A stretch of 64,000 nt of DNA from Stomoxys calcitrans (lineage: Eukaryota > Arthropoda > Insecta > Diptera > Muscidae): positions 123,666,458-123,730,457 of the forward strand of contig NC_081552.1 in assembly GCF_963082655.1 (NCBI RefSeq). Direction: 5' to 3'. How positions within the stretch are numbered: position 1 is the stretch's first letter; each line of letters begins with the position of its first letter. Made by a program: the position numbers and the translations under genes. The notes under the pieces were generated by a model. That model was given only the letters and a program-made list of their open reading frames with translations. It was not told the DNA's origin and ran no database searches. This document shows, one piece after another, positions 1 through 10,435 of the stretch.

Positions 1-360
1 ATATAGGTACAACTAAGATATATATGATTGGTGACTAAATGATCTATTAAAAATTCATACAGTTTGGTACCAAAATTGGTACCATTTGGTTACTCTTTAC
101 AGATTGAGCTAGAGGTGTGAAATTTGGCATCCAGCTACAACTAGGAAAATCTATTCACTAATCACAACTCGTACATTTTGGTGTCATTTGGTACTTTCTT
201 TTCGTATGATGATAGAGGTCTGAAATTTGGCATGTAGTTGCAAGAAGAAAATATAATGGGTGACTAAATTATCCATTAAAAATTCGTACATTTTGGTACC
301 AAAAATTGCAAAATAGCATATCTTATGCCTTTACACTATATATTGGGCGACTTTATTTGG
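1..360. repeat. Degenerate tandem repeat, family C (GGTACCAAA-rich)
   Basis: About three imperfect units of roughly 103 bp. The phrase GAAATTTGGCAT recurs at 119 and 222, and ACTAAAT/ACTAATC phrases recur near 33, 157 and 262, together with repeated TTTGGTACCAAAA. The same family reappears at 55.4-55.95 kb. No coding capacity was seen. It is probably the inside of a non-autonomous mobile element that starts outside the window. Confidence 0.6.
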
Positions 361-734
361 AGCTTTCTTTACAGAAGGGAACATATTTCTGAAATTTTAT
401 ACGCAATTATAACAAAACTTCATTGCCTTATAAGCCGAGTGACTATCGAGGTTTCTGGAAGTCCTACACTAAAAAGGGTATCGAAAACGGGGGCATCAAA
501 GCGAACCACCGGCATACATAAAAATTAAATCAAATAGCGAACATTTCCAGAAAACGACATTTAAAACCAGGAACACACTCAAAGCCAAAACTATAAATAT
601 AGATTAGTGCTGTCCGATTCAATTGTTAAGCTCCATGCTAACTGATGAGTGAAGCGGACGTATTTTCATTTCGCTTCTCAAAGACAACTATCTGAATCTT
701 GGACTAGGTCCTACCTGTTTCTCAAAAACTTTAA
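361..734. other. Unassigned stretch with a short SINE-like scrap
   Basis: No gene is visible. The phrase GTGCTGTCCGATTCAA near 608-623 matches the body of the tRNA-derived SINE seen at 9.7, 52.8 and 60.9 kb, so a small SINE fragment is likely. From about 690 the sequence begins to resemble the leader of the LOA-like ORF1 that follows: a CTAAATAAACT phrase near 754, with a similar phrase before the other copy near 25245. Confidence 0.4.
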
Positions 735-2450
735 AGCCTGTAAGGAGTAGGCCCTAAATAAACTGCAAGACCCGCCCCTACTTTAGGTGTACTTGGCACC
801 TATAGTCGAGAGTAATGCTTCAATCGCACAACCAGTGGTCAGGCTAACAAATGAGGAAGTGACGAATAAACCACAGGGATGCAACTGTACATCCCTTTGG
901 TTTATCCGTCCCCAGCCATTAAGTAAAGGTGGAGTTTCCGATTCAGGTTCAGACAGCGACAGTCATCGCAGTCGAATAGAGCGATGAGGACATCGAGATG
1001 ACGATAGAAGTGCAGAAGTGGGCGAAGGCTTTGCTAAGCTTATAAGAAGACCGAGAAAGCAATCCGGAGCTTGATGAAGGAGACCAAGGAGTGTGCACGG
1101 GAAGGGATGGAACTGACATTCCAAGCACTTCTATGGAAGCTGGAAAGAGAATCGGATTAACCGCAGAGAAAAACCCTGCTAAAACGCTAAAAAGAAAAAG
1201 AGCCCCCCGCTTTCTAGTCCTCTGGGAAAACCAGGGCAGTCCTCCCTCCCCAGGACACTATATGGAGTGTCCTGGGGATGTGACAAAATCGGAACAGGAA
1301 CGAAGAAAGCGCACATGAACAGATATGAGCTGAGTATGCAGTCATCGATATTGGCAGTGCTTTGAACAGAATGCCACCGGACCATCGGTCTCAAGTGGAG
1401 CATCTGGTTAATGAGCGGATTTTCGAACTTGTGTGGAACTCTGAAGAGGGTCCACCCATACAAGTGATGAGCTGCGAGTATAGAGGGGACATCTTCATGC
1501 TGCGCTTTGGGTCAGCCGAATGTATTGAAAGTATCCTTACTCCCTAGGAGGGCCAAAGCTCGGCCTGGTGCTCACAAGGGCGACGGTCTTCGTCAAGCGA
1601 TGGGGCAGCAAATCCGTGACGGATTATATGAGATCGAATCTGTCTTTTTCAAGATTGGGAAGACTATGATAGGCAATGGTCCTCATATTGAGACATCAGG
1701 CAGGCCAGTGGAAACAGACTCAAGACCGCCTAACGACTAGACCATCACCGACTTTCTTAATATTGACCAGTATGAGCAAAGCTCCTAATATTAAAACTTC
1801 AACCAGTGCAGGGACGGGAATCTCAATGCAGCCTAACGAACAGGGAGCCGACGATGGAACCACCACCGAATTTCTCCGGATTCGGAAGACCAGTATAAAT
1901 AACTCCTAATACTAAAACATCAGGCGATGCAGAGACAGGAAACTCAATGCAGCTTAACGAACAGGGAGTCCATTTATTCAAGATTCGAAAGAACATGATG
2001 GGCAAAGATTCTTATATTGGCACATCAGACAGTGCAGGGACAGGAAACTTAATAAAGCCTAACGAAGAGGAACCCGATGATGGAACGGTCATCCACTCTC
2101 TCAAGATTCGAAAGACTTGCATAGGCGAAGATCGTAATATTGAAATATCAACCAGTGCAGTGGCAGAAAACTCAATGCAGCCTAAAGAATAGGAAGCACA
2201 TGATGAGATTATCACCTATTCCGAAAATGCCCATTCACTGGAGGACCAATGATTGAGGTTATCCAGATAAATCTCCGCCGGAGCTAGGCAGCTATACACG
2301 CTCTAATGAAGAAAATCAGCAAAGTGCAATGGACGACCCGGAACAAAGTTTCGGGTCTTTAGAAGGGAAAAACAGACAGGAAATGAGGTAGTAATAAGGT
2401 GCGATGTTAACTCTCACCACACTTCGTGAGGTAGTACCAATATTAACGAG
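735..2450 (+). mobile_element. LOA-like LINE fragment: leader, ORF1 and start of endonuclease, decayed
   Basis: This matches, in the same order, the other two ORF1 copies at 23.5-25.1 kb (minus) and 25.25-27.3 kb (plus). Recognisable pieces are MPPDHRSQVEHLV near 1371, a VMSCEYRGDIFMLRFGSAE block near 1467-1520 and a C-terminal array of FKIRKTMIG-type motifs (1640-2190). Blocks of this kind occur in the ORF1 of LOA-clade non-LTR elements, where a DUF4780-like domain is common; that family name is from memory. The start of the endonuclease frame follows near 2250, then a deletion joins to a CDANSHH-like piece near 2403. Stops and frame changes throughout make it a pseudogene. Confidence 0.65.
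1640..2195 (+). repeat. Imperfect repeats inside the ORF1 C-terminus
   Basis: About four degenerate units of roughly 40 codons. Each contains a core like (F/L)(K/R)IRKTxIG, then IxTSxSAxTGNSMQPNE, then a DDGT turn. Cores start near 1646, 1876, 1979 and 2099. They cross frame breaks, so the protein repeat existed before the copy decayed. The same motif recurs at 24.1-24.2 kb (FFKIRKTRIG), so it belongs to the family and not only to this copy. Confidence 0.65.
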
Positions 2451-3239
2451 AGTAGAGAGAGGTGGTCAAGAAGAGAGTCTCAGTGAGGGGTCAGTTGGCA
2501 CTGACACTTTTGGCGCCTTCAAATAACCAATGGCCAACATCAGCGTCTGTTCCCAGGTTAAGGGTGGCTGGTGGCGAGGGTCGGATCTTGAAGCAAACGG
2601 CTCGCGACAACGAAGGATACATGTGCGATCCCACAAAACCCATGCGGTTGGGGCGCTGGGCCAGTAACCCGCCACCGGAAAACTATAAAATAATAGCAAA
2701 AACAGACACCTTAACGTTTACGACCCACCCAAAGGAAAGAAGGACCATGATTTGAGCATCTGCACTTGGAATGTCCGCACTCTTTATAGAGCAGTATATG
2801 AGTTGGCGGATGTTTTGGAGAAGTACAAGGCAGATATTACCTCCTTATAGGAAGAGCGATGGACTGGAAATGGCGTCACAACAACACCAAACGGTGTCGA
2901 ACTATACTATAGCTGCCATAACACGAGGCATGAATTTGGCTGTGGAGACGGAAACACCTTATCTAAAGCTTTACTCCGGTGGATAAGGGGCTAGCCACAA
3001 TCCGCATAAAAGCCAACATCAACCTTATTTATGCCCTTGCGCCCAGGAAGACAAGAACACTCAGACCAAGGATATTTACTACGAACAGAATATGATCGCT
3101 GCCCCGCCCATGATATTTAAATCGTTCTGGGAGATTTAAATGCGAAGATAGGGATGGAAGACATCTTTGGTCCAACAGTCGGAAAGTTTAGCCTCCACGA
3201 GATAACATCCGATAATGGGTTGAAGCAGCGCCAAAAAAT

Positions 3240-3548
3240 ATGGTAGTTAACAGCAACAGATTTCAATGTAAAAATATTCACAAAGCCAAATGGCTGTCGC
3301 CCGATAAGAACGCGAGGAACCAAATTGATCACGTTGTGATAGATGGAAGGCATTCATCCAGCGTGTTAGATGTGCGATCGATCCGTGGAACGAATATAGA
3401 TTCGGATCATTACCTCGTTGCAGCAAAGGTTCTTGCCCGTTTGAACATGGCGAGGAAGGTACGATCTGACACTGCACGGAAGCTGGACATTGAAAAGCTG
3501 CAAACACAACAAATGGCAGCGGCATACTCCACTGACCCAACTGCTTGA
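3240..3548 (+). pseudogene. RTE endonuclease, C-terminal half
   Basis: An open stretch of 102 codons containing NRFQCKNIHKA, WLSPD, RNQIDHVVIDGRH and the terminal SDHYLVAAKV. This is the second half of an apurinic-type endonuclease; the SDH triad residues are visible. It is cut off from its N-terminal half by a frame change just upstream, where the DLNAKIG block lies in another frame. It continues in another frame into a linker (3490-3885) rich in Lys, Arg and Glu. The start methionine is not a real start. Confidence 0.8.
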
Positions 3549-4104
3549 TGAAAGCACTCCTTGTTCCGATGATATAATGGCGCAGTGGCAAACAATTGCC
3601 CATTCCATGGAAAATGTCGCGAAATCCGTACTTGGTTACCGGAAGCCTCCTCCAAGAAACCCATGGTACGACCAAGAGTGTCGAGATGCTACTGAAGCCA
3701 AGAATGCGGCATATAGATCAACCCTGCAATCAGTAGCAACGCGCCAGATGAAGGAGAGGTATCGGGAGAAAAAGGGAGAGGAGAAACATCTATTCCGTAG
3801 AAAGAAAAATGAAATGGAAAAACGTGAGTGTGAGCGAATTGAGATGTACAGGAGTCAGAATGAAGTCCGGAAATTCTACCAATGAATTAAAAATCAAAAC
3901 GATGGCTTTGGTGCAGGCACATCCTCCTGCAGAGACAAAGAAGGAAATCTGGTTACTGACACAAACAACATGCTGAGGATATGGAAAGAACATTTTACCC
4001 AACTGCTAGTGTCCGATGTTGGCGGCGAAGAGGATACCGCAGAACCAATCCCTGATGATGGTATATAATGTTTACCTCCTAGTCAGAATGAGGTCCAAGT
4101 AGCA

Positions 4105-4308
4105 GTGACCCGACTAAAGAACAACAAGGCAGCAGAAGCCGACGGGTTACGCGCTGAACTATTTAAGACCGGAGGCGACACGCTAATAAGGCGTATGCAT
4201 CAGCTTATCTGCGCAATCTGGCTAGAGGAACACATAGCCATATATGGGAAAGGAGACAAGATGGAATTTGCCAACTACAGAGGAATAAGTCTCCTCCCCA
4301 TCACGTAA
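4105..4308 (+). pseudogene. RTE reverse transcriptase, fingers region
   Basis: An open fragment carrying the RT entry motif (LKNNKAAEADGLRAELFK), a KGDKMEFANYRGISLL block, and a stop where the conserved sequence would continue. RT copies the element's RNA at the nicked target. Downstream, in the same general direction, come the CGFRTGKSTLDQ block and the mutated YADV site (4745-4756). There are too many breaks for activity. Confidence 0.8.
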
Positions 4309-5184
4309 AAGATACTCTCGATCGTACTGTGTGAAAGATTAAAACCTAAAGTCAATGAGATAATTGGGCCCTATCAATGCGGCTTTAGAACTGGTAAATC
4401 CACCCTGGACCAGACACTCACACTTCGCCAAATCCTGGAAAAGACCCGAGTAGGACAAATCAACACATACCATCTCTTATTTGACTACAATACCGCTTTC
4501 GGTACCTTAATACGTTCAAAGGTACTTCAAGCCGCGTCTGAGTTTGCTATCCCTGCAAAATTAAAAGACTCCGAATGATTACACTTGCTGATGCACTTTC
4601 CTCAGTGAGAATCGGAAAGAATCTCTCCGAACTATTCAATACCAAACTAGGTTTGAGACAAGGAGACAGCTCATCGTTTGATTTCTTTAATATTTTGCTG
4701 GAGAAGATTATGTGAATAGATAGATAGAACACATGGTACTCGTCTATGCCGACGTCATCGATATCATAAGTCAGTCACCGGAAGTAGTAACAGCAGCCGT
4801 TGAAAGAATCGGAAGAGGGTCAATGAGAATGGGTCTGGCAGTAAATGGAGATAAGACGAAATGGTTGGTTTCAACTCCGAAAACGCCTTGCACAACCGAT
4901 CAGATAAAGAATATGGAGAAAGTTCTCTTCTCTACAGACGAAGATTACACAAAATAAGACACCGATACTATCCGCGTTGTTTTATGGTTCTGAGGCTTGG
5001 ATACTTGTGAACTCGGGCGAGGCAGTGCTTGGAGTGTTTGAGAGAAAGATTCTTCGTAAAATATGTGGACCAATTCGCGTTAATGGAGAACAAGTAAAAG
5101 TGTGCCCCACCCGCCACCATGGATTCTGGTATAAATTTATAAAAAAAAAATAGTTGTAGGGCATACTTATTATTTTGTTCTACA

Positions 5185-5665
5185 TACTTCTACGAACCGA
5201 ACCAGGATGACCGGTTTACATGGGAGCAATATCTGGTTATGGACCGATTGGGACCATACTTGGAATAGTTTTTGGGAGTCATAAGATAACAAATGTAAAA
5301 ATTCAGCCAAATCGGACACAAATTACGACTTGCAATAGCTCAAGAAGTCAAATCGGGAAACCGGTATATATATAAGCTATATCAGGTTATAAATCGATTC
5401 GGACCGTACTTGGCACAGTTGTTGGAAGTCTTAACAGAACATTACATGCAAAATTTCAGCCAAATCGGTAAAAATTGCGGCATGGAAGGGCTCAAGAAGT
5501 CAAATCTTGAAATCGACTTATATGGGAGCTAAATCCGGTTATAGACCGATTTTAACCGTACTAAGCATAGTTGTTGGAAGTCGTACTTTTCGCAGTTGTT
5601 GTAAGTCATAACAGAACACCACATGCAAACTTTCAGCCAAATCGGACAAAAATTCCGTTCATCAA
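5185..5665 (-). mobile_element. HINE (DINE-1/Helentron-like) internal fragment
   Basis: Three degenerate copies of the internal unit found in the 11-17 kb array. The tell-tale phrases are TATGGACCGATTGGGACCAT, CTCAAGAAGTCAA and GTTGGAAGTC, with CAGCCAAATCGG between them. Neither terminus is present. Divergence from the 11-17 kb units is clearly greater, so this is an older insertion. Confidence 0.6.
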
Positions 5666-5669
5666 AAAT

Positions 5670-5944
5670 TGGTTCATTATGTTTAGAATATCACAGACAG
5701 CGCCGAATCCCATAAGCTTCCGTAATAAGTTGAAAACTAACTGTACATAAATCGGAAGACTACTCGGAAGAAGACTTGGGCAAGATTATTCAAGCATTGA
5801 AGAAAGAGTATTTCCACAAGATACGAGTGACTCACGGAGAAACCGGAATCATGGAATAATGAGGTTGATCGAACGCTGATCATTATATAATTTATGGATA
5901 AGGAAGTCTTGAGGAGCTTCAAACAATTCTTGTCATTGAAATTT
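5670..5944 (+). other. Unassigned stretch with a LOA-like LINE scrap
   Basis: AAGCTTCCGTAATAAGTTGA near 5714 followed by a GGAAGACTACTCGGAAGAAG phrase matches the region after the endonuclease in the LOA-like copies (near 27277, and in reverse near 21700). The remainder has no recognisable frame or repeat. Confidence 0.4.
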
Positions 5945-6622
5945 TGCAAACATACTTTCTTATAAGTGTAGGTCGGTTGGGATTGTAAATGGGCCAAATC
6001 GGTCAATGTTTTGATATAGCTGCCACAAAAACCGATTTTTGGTCTTGACTTCTTGCGTCACTAGTCGGCGGAATTCTCAACGGAATTGACTGAAATTTTG
6101 CATGAAAGGCTTAAGACTTTCAAAAACTGTGCTAAGTATGGCTCAAATCGGTTCATGACTTTATATAGCTACCATTTAGACCGATCTGGGATTTTGACCT
6201 CTTCAGCCTCTAGGGAGCGCAATTATTATCCGATTTAGTTGAAATTTTGCATTAAGACTTTTGTTTTATCTCGCAACAACTATGCAAAGTACGATTTAAA
6301 TCGGTTCATAATCTGATATAGCTACCATATAAACCGATCCCTCGATTGTACTTCTTAAGCCTCTAGAGGGCGCAACCGATTTCATTAAAATATCACGGAA
6401 TGACTTCTACTTTAGTCTCCAACATTCAATTCAATTATGAACCAAATCGCACCATCACTTGATATATGTACAATAGCTCCCATAGCATATCAATTCTTAT
6501 CCATTATCCTTTGTTTTCCTAAAAAGAGATACCGGGCAAAGAACTCGGTAAATGCGATCCATGGTGGAGGGTATATAAGATTCGGGCCGGTCAAGCATAG
6601 CACGCTTTTAATTATTTGTTCT
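5945..6622 (+). mobile_element. HINE, 5'-truncated, with intact 3' end
   Basis: It starts within the TAAGTGTAGGTCGGTTGG phrase that lies next to the conserved core in complete copies. It then carries about three internal units and ends with CATGGTGGAGGGTATATAAG, a degraded hairpin (TTCGGGCCGGTCAA where others have TTCGGCCCGGCCGAA) and AGCACGCTTTTA. The GTCY microsatellite end is missing. The family is non-autonomous: no Rep/Helicase gene is present here or in any other copy in the window. Confidence 0.75.
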
Positions 6623-6839
6623 AAGTGTCATGACTAATTGCCACAATATTTTTTTTTTTCAATTACATATTACCCAAATACAAAATGTTGCTCTGGCCTG
6701 TACCACCTAGAAATAATTTTTTATAAAAGGAAGATTTCAAGAAATTTAATAACACTTTCATACAACATTTTTCTAATATATTTTTCTAAAAGCAAATTTC
6801 AGTATAAAGGGTAATTTTTTAGCCACTCTTGCAAATTAT

Positions 6840-7205
6840 TTAATTTTATTATCAAAATGCGTGCTCTGTTAAGAAAGTTTATCACGCGCTACTTCCATTG
6901 AGCGACGAAGCTCATTTTTGGCTCAATGGGTACAAAATAAGCTGAATTTTCGATCGTGAAGTGAAGATCAGCCAGAAGCTTTGCAAGTGCAACCAATGCA
7001 TCCAGAAAAAATAACATAGTTCTTCAAAGATGATGCGAATCGTAACGTAACTGTGACCATGAAATGAAATCCAACTTTTTTTGCAAGAGCTTGATTTGCA
7101 TGACATGTGGTTTATTGAGAGGCGAGTTCGGTGAACATTTTATTTCACGTTCGAAACCAGTATTGCGACTTAACGCCTTTAGACTATTTTTTGTGAGTTT
7201 ATGCT
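6840..7205 (+). mobile_element. IS630/Tc1-mariner transposase fragment, internally deleted
   Basis: Reading plus, it holds a degraded DEAHF-type block (near 6905, AACGAAGCTCATTTTTGG), a WSEDQPEALQ-like stretch, FKDDANRNVT (near 7025) and DLHDMW (near 7093). These are the blocks of the longer minus-strand element at 37.5-38.3 kb. Between FKDDANRN and DLHDMW the sequence is shortened, and stops are present. No terminal repeats were identified. Confidence 0.65.
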
Positions 7206-7700
7206 AAAGCTCATGTCTACACTGGTAGAAAAAAGACGGTATGTAACTAATACATTTTGGTATTAAAATGTTATTGTATTGTGCTACTAAATTTCAATAC
7301 ATTTTTATATTATTTTGTTACCATATGGTATTAAAAATGGCCAACGAGTTACCCATAACGAAAAAGTTGTTGAAACCTTTCATAGCGGCAATGTCAACAA
7401 TATAATTAAAAACTCACCTAATTTTGTGCGTACATTTAAAAATGTAGGAAAAAAGGATATTTGTAAATAAAGTGACTGTTAATAATTATTAAGCTGTCTC
7501 TATTAAAAACCCGCATTAGAAAAGAATTTCAAGCATTCATTTATTAAAACAGCATTTCAAAATATCCTATTTTGCCACAATTACACTGCAGTGCATGAAA
7601 TTGGGTAACACCCTATCATTGTGAAATTGCCTTGTCCGCTTAGGTTTTATCATTAATTCGTGTTTAATGTGCAAATGTACAAGTAATAATTAAATTTATG
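7206..7700. other. AT-rich upstream stretch
   Basis: It holds repeated TACATTTTGGTATTAAAA-like phrases (7247-7340) that loosely resemble family C, then AT-rich sequence with no recognised element. It could contain the promoter of the candidate gene that begins at 7705, but no core promoter motif can be defended. Confidence 0.3.
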
Positions 7701-7704
7701 AAAA

Positions 7705-8668
7705 ATGGAAGTGAATGAAAACTATAGTGTTGACGATTTCGGTGAATTCATGGACGAAGTCTATTTATTTGAGGAAAATGATCAACCAAATACAATAAAT
7801 GACGATGAGAGCAGCTTAAATTACAATGCGGACAACCAAGAATTGAAAGAATTCTTGGAATCCGTACTTCATTATTTGAAGGGTGAGTAACATTTAATAA
7901 TGTAAATTGCATTTGTTTTATTATTTTTGTTTGTTTTTAGACGCACAAATAACATGTAGAAGCATCTGGTACAAAAAAAAAGGAAAACCCCAAAGAAGCC
8001 GTGCCTCCGTTAGGCTTGCGTGTTGAATTCCGAGAAAAGCTCTAGGCCTGAACAAAAACGAAGTAATAAAAACATCGGTCTATATGGCAGCTATGTCTAA
8101 ATATAGTATGATATGGACTATATGCTGGCCTGGCCGAGAGGCTTAATACTATATTTACTATATGTAAATATGGTCCGATCTGGACCATATTGAACTGGAT
8201 GCCTGGAAGCTTAAACAACACGCTGATTCAAATTTGAGCGAAATCGGGTAATAAATTGGAATATAATCTATTTTCTATTCATAGCTCGGTTTTGATGACG
8301 AGACACTGTCTGTGCCATCGAATGTGGAGGAATGGTTGAGAGATAGCGATAATGAAGCTATATCGTCATCGCCAAACAGCAGCACAAATGCACAAGTGTT
8401 TTTCAAGGTGAAATTTATAAGACTTAGTAACAACGTTATATTAAGAATGTATAATTCTATGCAGGATCTTAAGTCATTTAAATGAAATTGCAAATAGAAA
8501 GTCTGATATTGCTGATCAAAATCAAAAAATTCCTGCCGTTAATAGAGATAACATAATCAATATCATCCTCGAGTGTGTTTTCAGAAATAATTTGAAACTG
8601 TCCACTCATGATTTTATAAGGATTTTGGATCAAATTTGTTTAATCTTTCCGTTTGAAAATGAAATGAA
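7705..8668 (+). CDS. Candidate multi-exon gene of unknown function (possibly broken)
   Basis: A possible spliced gene. Exon 1 (7705-7882) encodes an acidic N-terminus, MEVNENYSVDDFGEFMDEVY and onward, and ends at a consensus donor GTGAGT. A T-rich acceptor TTTTTAG lies at 7934-7940. A third exon (8285-8407) follows TTCATAG, encodes an acidic segment (LGFDDETLSVPSNVEEWL) and ends at AAG|GT. A fourth (8465-8668) follows TGCAG, encodes a segment with NIINIILECVFRNNLKL and FPFENEMK, and ends at GTAAGT. The phases of exons 3 and 4 do not match, exon 2 reaches a stop at 8024, and a HINE scrap sits in intron 2, so it is either misread or decaying. The last exon has the feel of the N-terminal part of insect transposase-like proteins, but I do not recognise the family. 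Confidence 0.4.
8075..8262 (-). mobile_element. HINE-like internal unit, diverged
   Basis: TCGGTCTATATGGCAGCTAT at the left and AATTTGAGCGAAATCGGG at the right are the boundaries of one internal unit as seen in the 11-17 kb array. The middle contains repeated TATATGG/ACTATAT motifs. It lies between two candidate exons. Confidence 0.5.
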
Positions 8669-8839
8669 GGTAAGTTCAGAAGAAAAAAAAAATTCACACC
8701 ATATTCTGTACATTAAAAATAGACATATGATTTTGATTGTAAATTTATAGTAATAAAAAAACACGTTTTTAGACAAAATGCGGACAAAAGTCTGGCATAC
8801 CGCCCATCCCATAGTCTATTTTTAAACATTAAAAATTAA

Positions 8840-9560
8840 TTTTTGTTTGTTTTGTATGTTTGTTTGATCAACATAAACCTAAAACGGCTGAACCAATTTC
8901 CTTGAAATTTTCACAGATTATGTATGTTGGTATGTAAGGAATAATAGGCTATATAACAAAATGGTATTAAATTTTGGGTTGATGCAACCGGGGGCCGGCC
9001 ACCATAACCACAAAACTCTCAGAAAGAGATATAGTGGACGTCCATATCAATATGTGACTTAAATGAAAGGTATTTAGGAGTAGATTGCAAATATGGCATA
9101 CGTGGCCATGTGTCTACCCGCAAAACACAACTCAAAAGGGTATACCAACAATGATATATGCAAATTTTGCCCACGAACATTCCATTTAGGAACAGGGGCA
9201 TAATAATATGGGGCTCAAATAAAAGGTTTTTAGTATCTCGGAGCCATGTGTCCCACCATCTCTAAATCACCACTAAAGCACCTCTCAAAGGTACATACAT
9301 ATGTACCAATCATGGTAATATAGAGCTCAAATTAAAGGTTTTTTGAAATTGGCCGCCCCATACCCATAATACCTCCAATAAATATGTCCAAATAGGAAAT
9401 ATTGACCAACCATGAAAATATGAGACTGATACGAAAGTTACTTGGGAGTAAAACGCAAATCTGACACACAATTTTGAGACCAAGTGTCTAGGGCCACACA
9501 CCCCCAAAACGGAAGTGACAATAATGGGTTAATATATTTGGGAGTAGAATATGGAAACAC
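8840..9560 (-). mobile_element. Family B tandem-repeat element (Helitron-like), fragment
   Basis: It opens with GTTTGTATGTTTGTTTGATC and AAACGGCTGAACCAATTTCC, the same opening as the copy at 52.1 kb. It then carries several degenerate units built of CCAAGTGTCTAGGG, CCCCCAAAAC, AATATGGGGCTCAAAT and AAAGGT phrases. In the better copies (41.6 and 49.1 kb) the opposite end is TAGCTGACCCGGGCCCG or a variant, which is not seen here. A SINE 3' tail interrupts it at 9150-9205. Confidence 0.65.
9150..9205 (-). mobile_element. SINE 3'-tail fragment
   Basis: ATGCAAATTTTGCCCACGAA then CATTCCATTTAGGAACAGGG corresponds to the distal part of the tRNA-derived SINE at 52.77-52.81 kb. Only the tail remains, surrounded by family B sequence. 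Confidence 0.5.
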
Positions 9561-9634
9561 TACCATCACTGACATGTACATCGATAGCGACAAAGACAGG
9601 TACTAAGAGGCCTTATACCAATAGGACACTGCCC

Positions 9635-10435
9635 ACAAAACAGAACTTCTTTGGCAAACAATCCAAATTCTGCCATGAAAATTCCTCTGTGGAATACATC
9701 ATTGAGTGCTGTCCGATTCCAGTTTTAAGCTCAATAATAGGGGACCTACTTTTTATAACTGAGTCCGGACGGCGTGCCGCAGTAGTAAAGGGTGATTTTT
9801 TGAGGTTAGGATTTTCATGCATTAGTATTTGACAGATCACGTGGGATTTCAGACATGGTGTCAAAGAGAAAGATGCTCAGTATGCTTTGACATTTCATCA
9901 TGAATAGACTTACTAACGAGCAACGCTTGCAAATCATTGAATTTTATTACCAAAATCAGTGTTCGGTTCGAAATGTGTTCATTCACCGTAACGTTGCGTC
10001 CAACAGCATCTTTGAAAAAATACGGTCCAATGATTCCACCAGCGTACAAACCACACCAAACAGTGCATTTTTCGGGATGCATGGGCAGTTCTTGAACGGC
10101 TTCTGGTTGCTCTTCACTCCAAATGCGGCAATTTTGCTTATTTACGTAGCCATTCAACCAGAAATGAGCCTCATCGCTGAACAAAATTTGTCAAAATTTG
10201 AACACATTTCGAACCGAACACTGATTTTGGTAATAAAATTCAATGATTTGCAAGCGTTGCTCGTTAGTAAGTCTATTAATGGTGAAATGTCAAAGCATAC
10301 TGAGCATCTTTCTCTTTGACACCATGTCTGAAATCCCACGTGATCTGTCAAATACTAATGCATGAAAATCCTAACCTCAAAAAAATCACCCTTTACCTCA
10401 CAAAAGATAACAACCGCTCACAAATTTTCTGATAT
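9635..10435 (-). mobile_element. tRNA-derived SINE interrupted by a MITE
   Basis: The SINE body reads ATTGAGTGCTGTCCGATTCC (9702-9721) and GGACCTACTTTTTATAACTG (9740-9759), then stops at a TA near 9787. It appears to resume after the MITE as ACCTCACAAAAG (10396 on), matching the ACCTCACAAATGTCGCC that follows the same point in the copy at 52.95 kb. The MITE therefore landed in an existing SINE. Confidence 0.6.
9788..10397 (-). mobile_element. Tc1/mariner-type MITE with long inverted arms (copy 1)
   Basis: About 610 bp. Both ends are TAAAGGGTGATTTTTT-type inverted repeats, and the arms stay complementary for about 190 bp. The arms contain the start of a transposase frame (MNRLTNEQRLQIIEFYYQNQ). 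The middle, on the minus strand, encodes MFSDEAHFWLNGYVNKQNCR and a further segment ending in FFKDAVGRNVTVN, then runs straight into the reversed arm. The family is IS630/Tc1-mariner; it uses TA targets. The N-terminal helix-turn-helix part survives twice and most of the catalytic domain is deleted, so it cannot encode transposase. It is the reverse complement of the copy at 34.8 kb, with nearly identical sequence. Confidence 0.85.

Larger units (their letters stand above)
2455..5095 (+). mobile_element. RTE-type LINE, inactivated (endonuclease, RT)
   Basis: A non-LTR retrotransposon with one original ORF, now broken into at least five frames. In order: a leader (from about 2460), the endonuclease opening ICTWNVRTLYRA near 2757, a DLNAKIG catalytic block near 3130, the endonuclease end DSDHYLVAAK near 3400, a basic coiled linker (3690-3880), then RT blocks NNKAAEADGLRAELFK (4122), KGDKMEFANYRGISLLPIT (4250), YQCGFRTGKSTLDQTL (4373) and the active-site region at 4733. 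The layout and motifs match RTE elements, often annotated as craniofacial-development-protein-2-like. The active site reads YADV where YADD is expected, and several in-frame stops intervene. The 3' end fades near 5095. Confidence 0.85.

Noticed and set aside
3117..3675. Minus-strand open frames of up to 142 codons
   Set aside because: They overlap the RTE endonuclease and linker, which are clearly coded on plus; these are antisense shadows.
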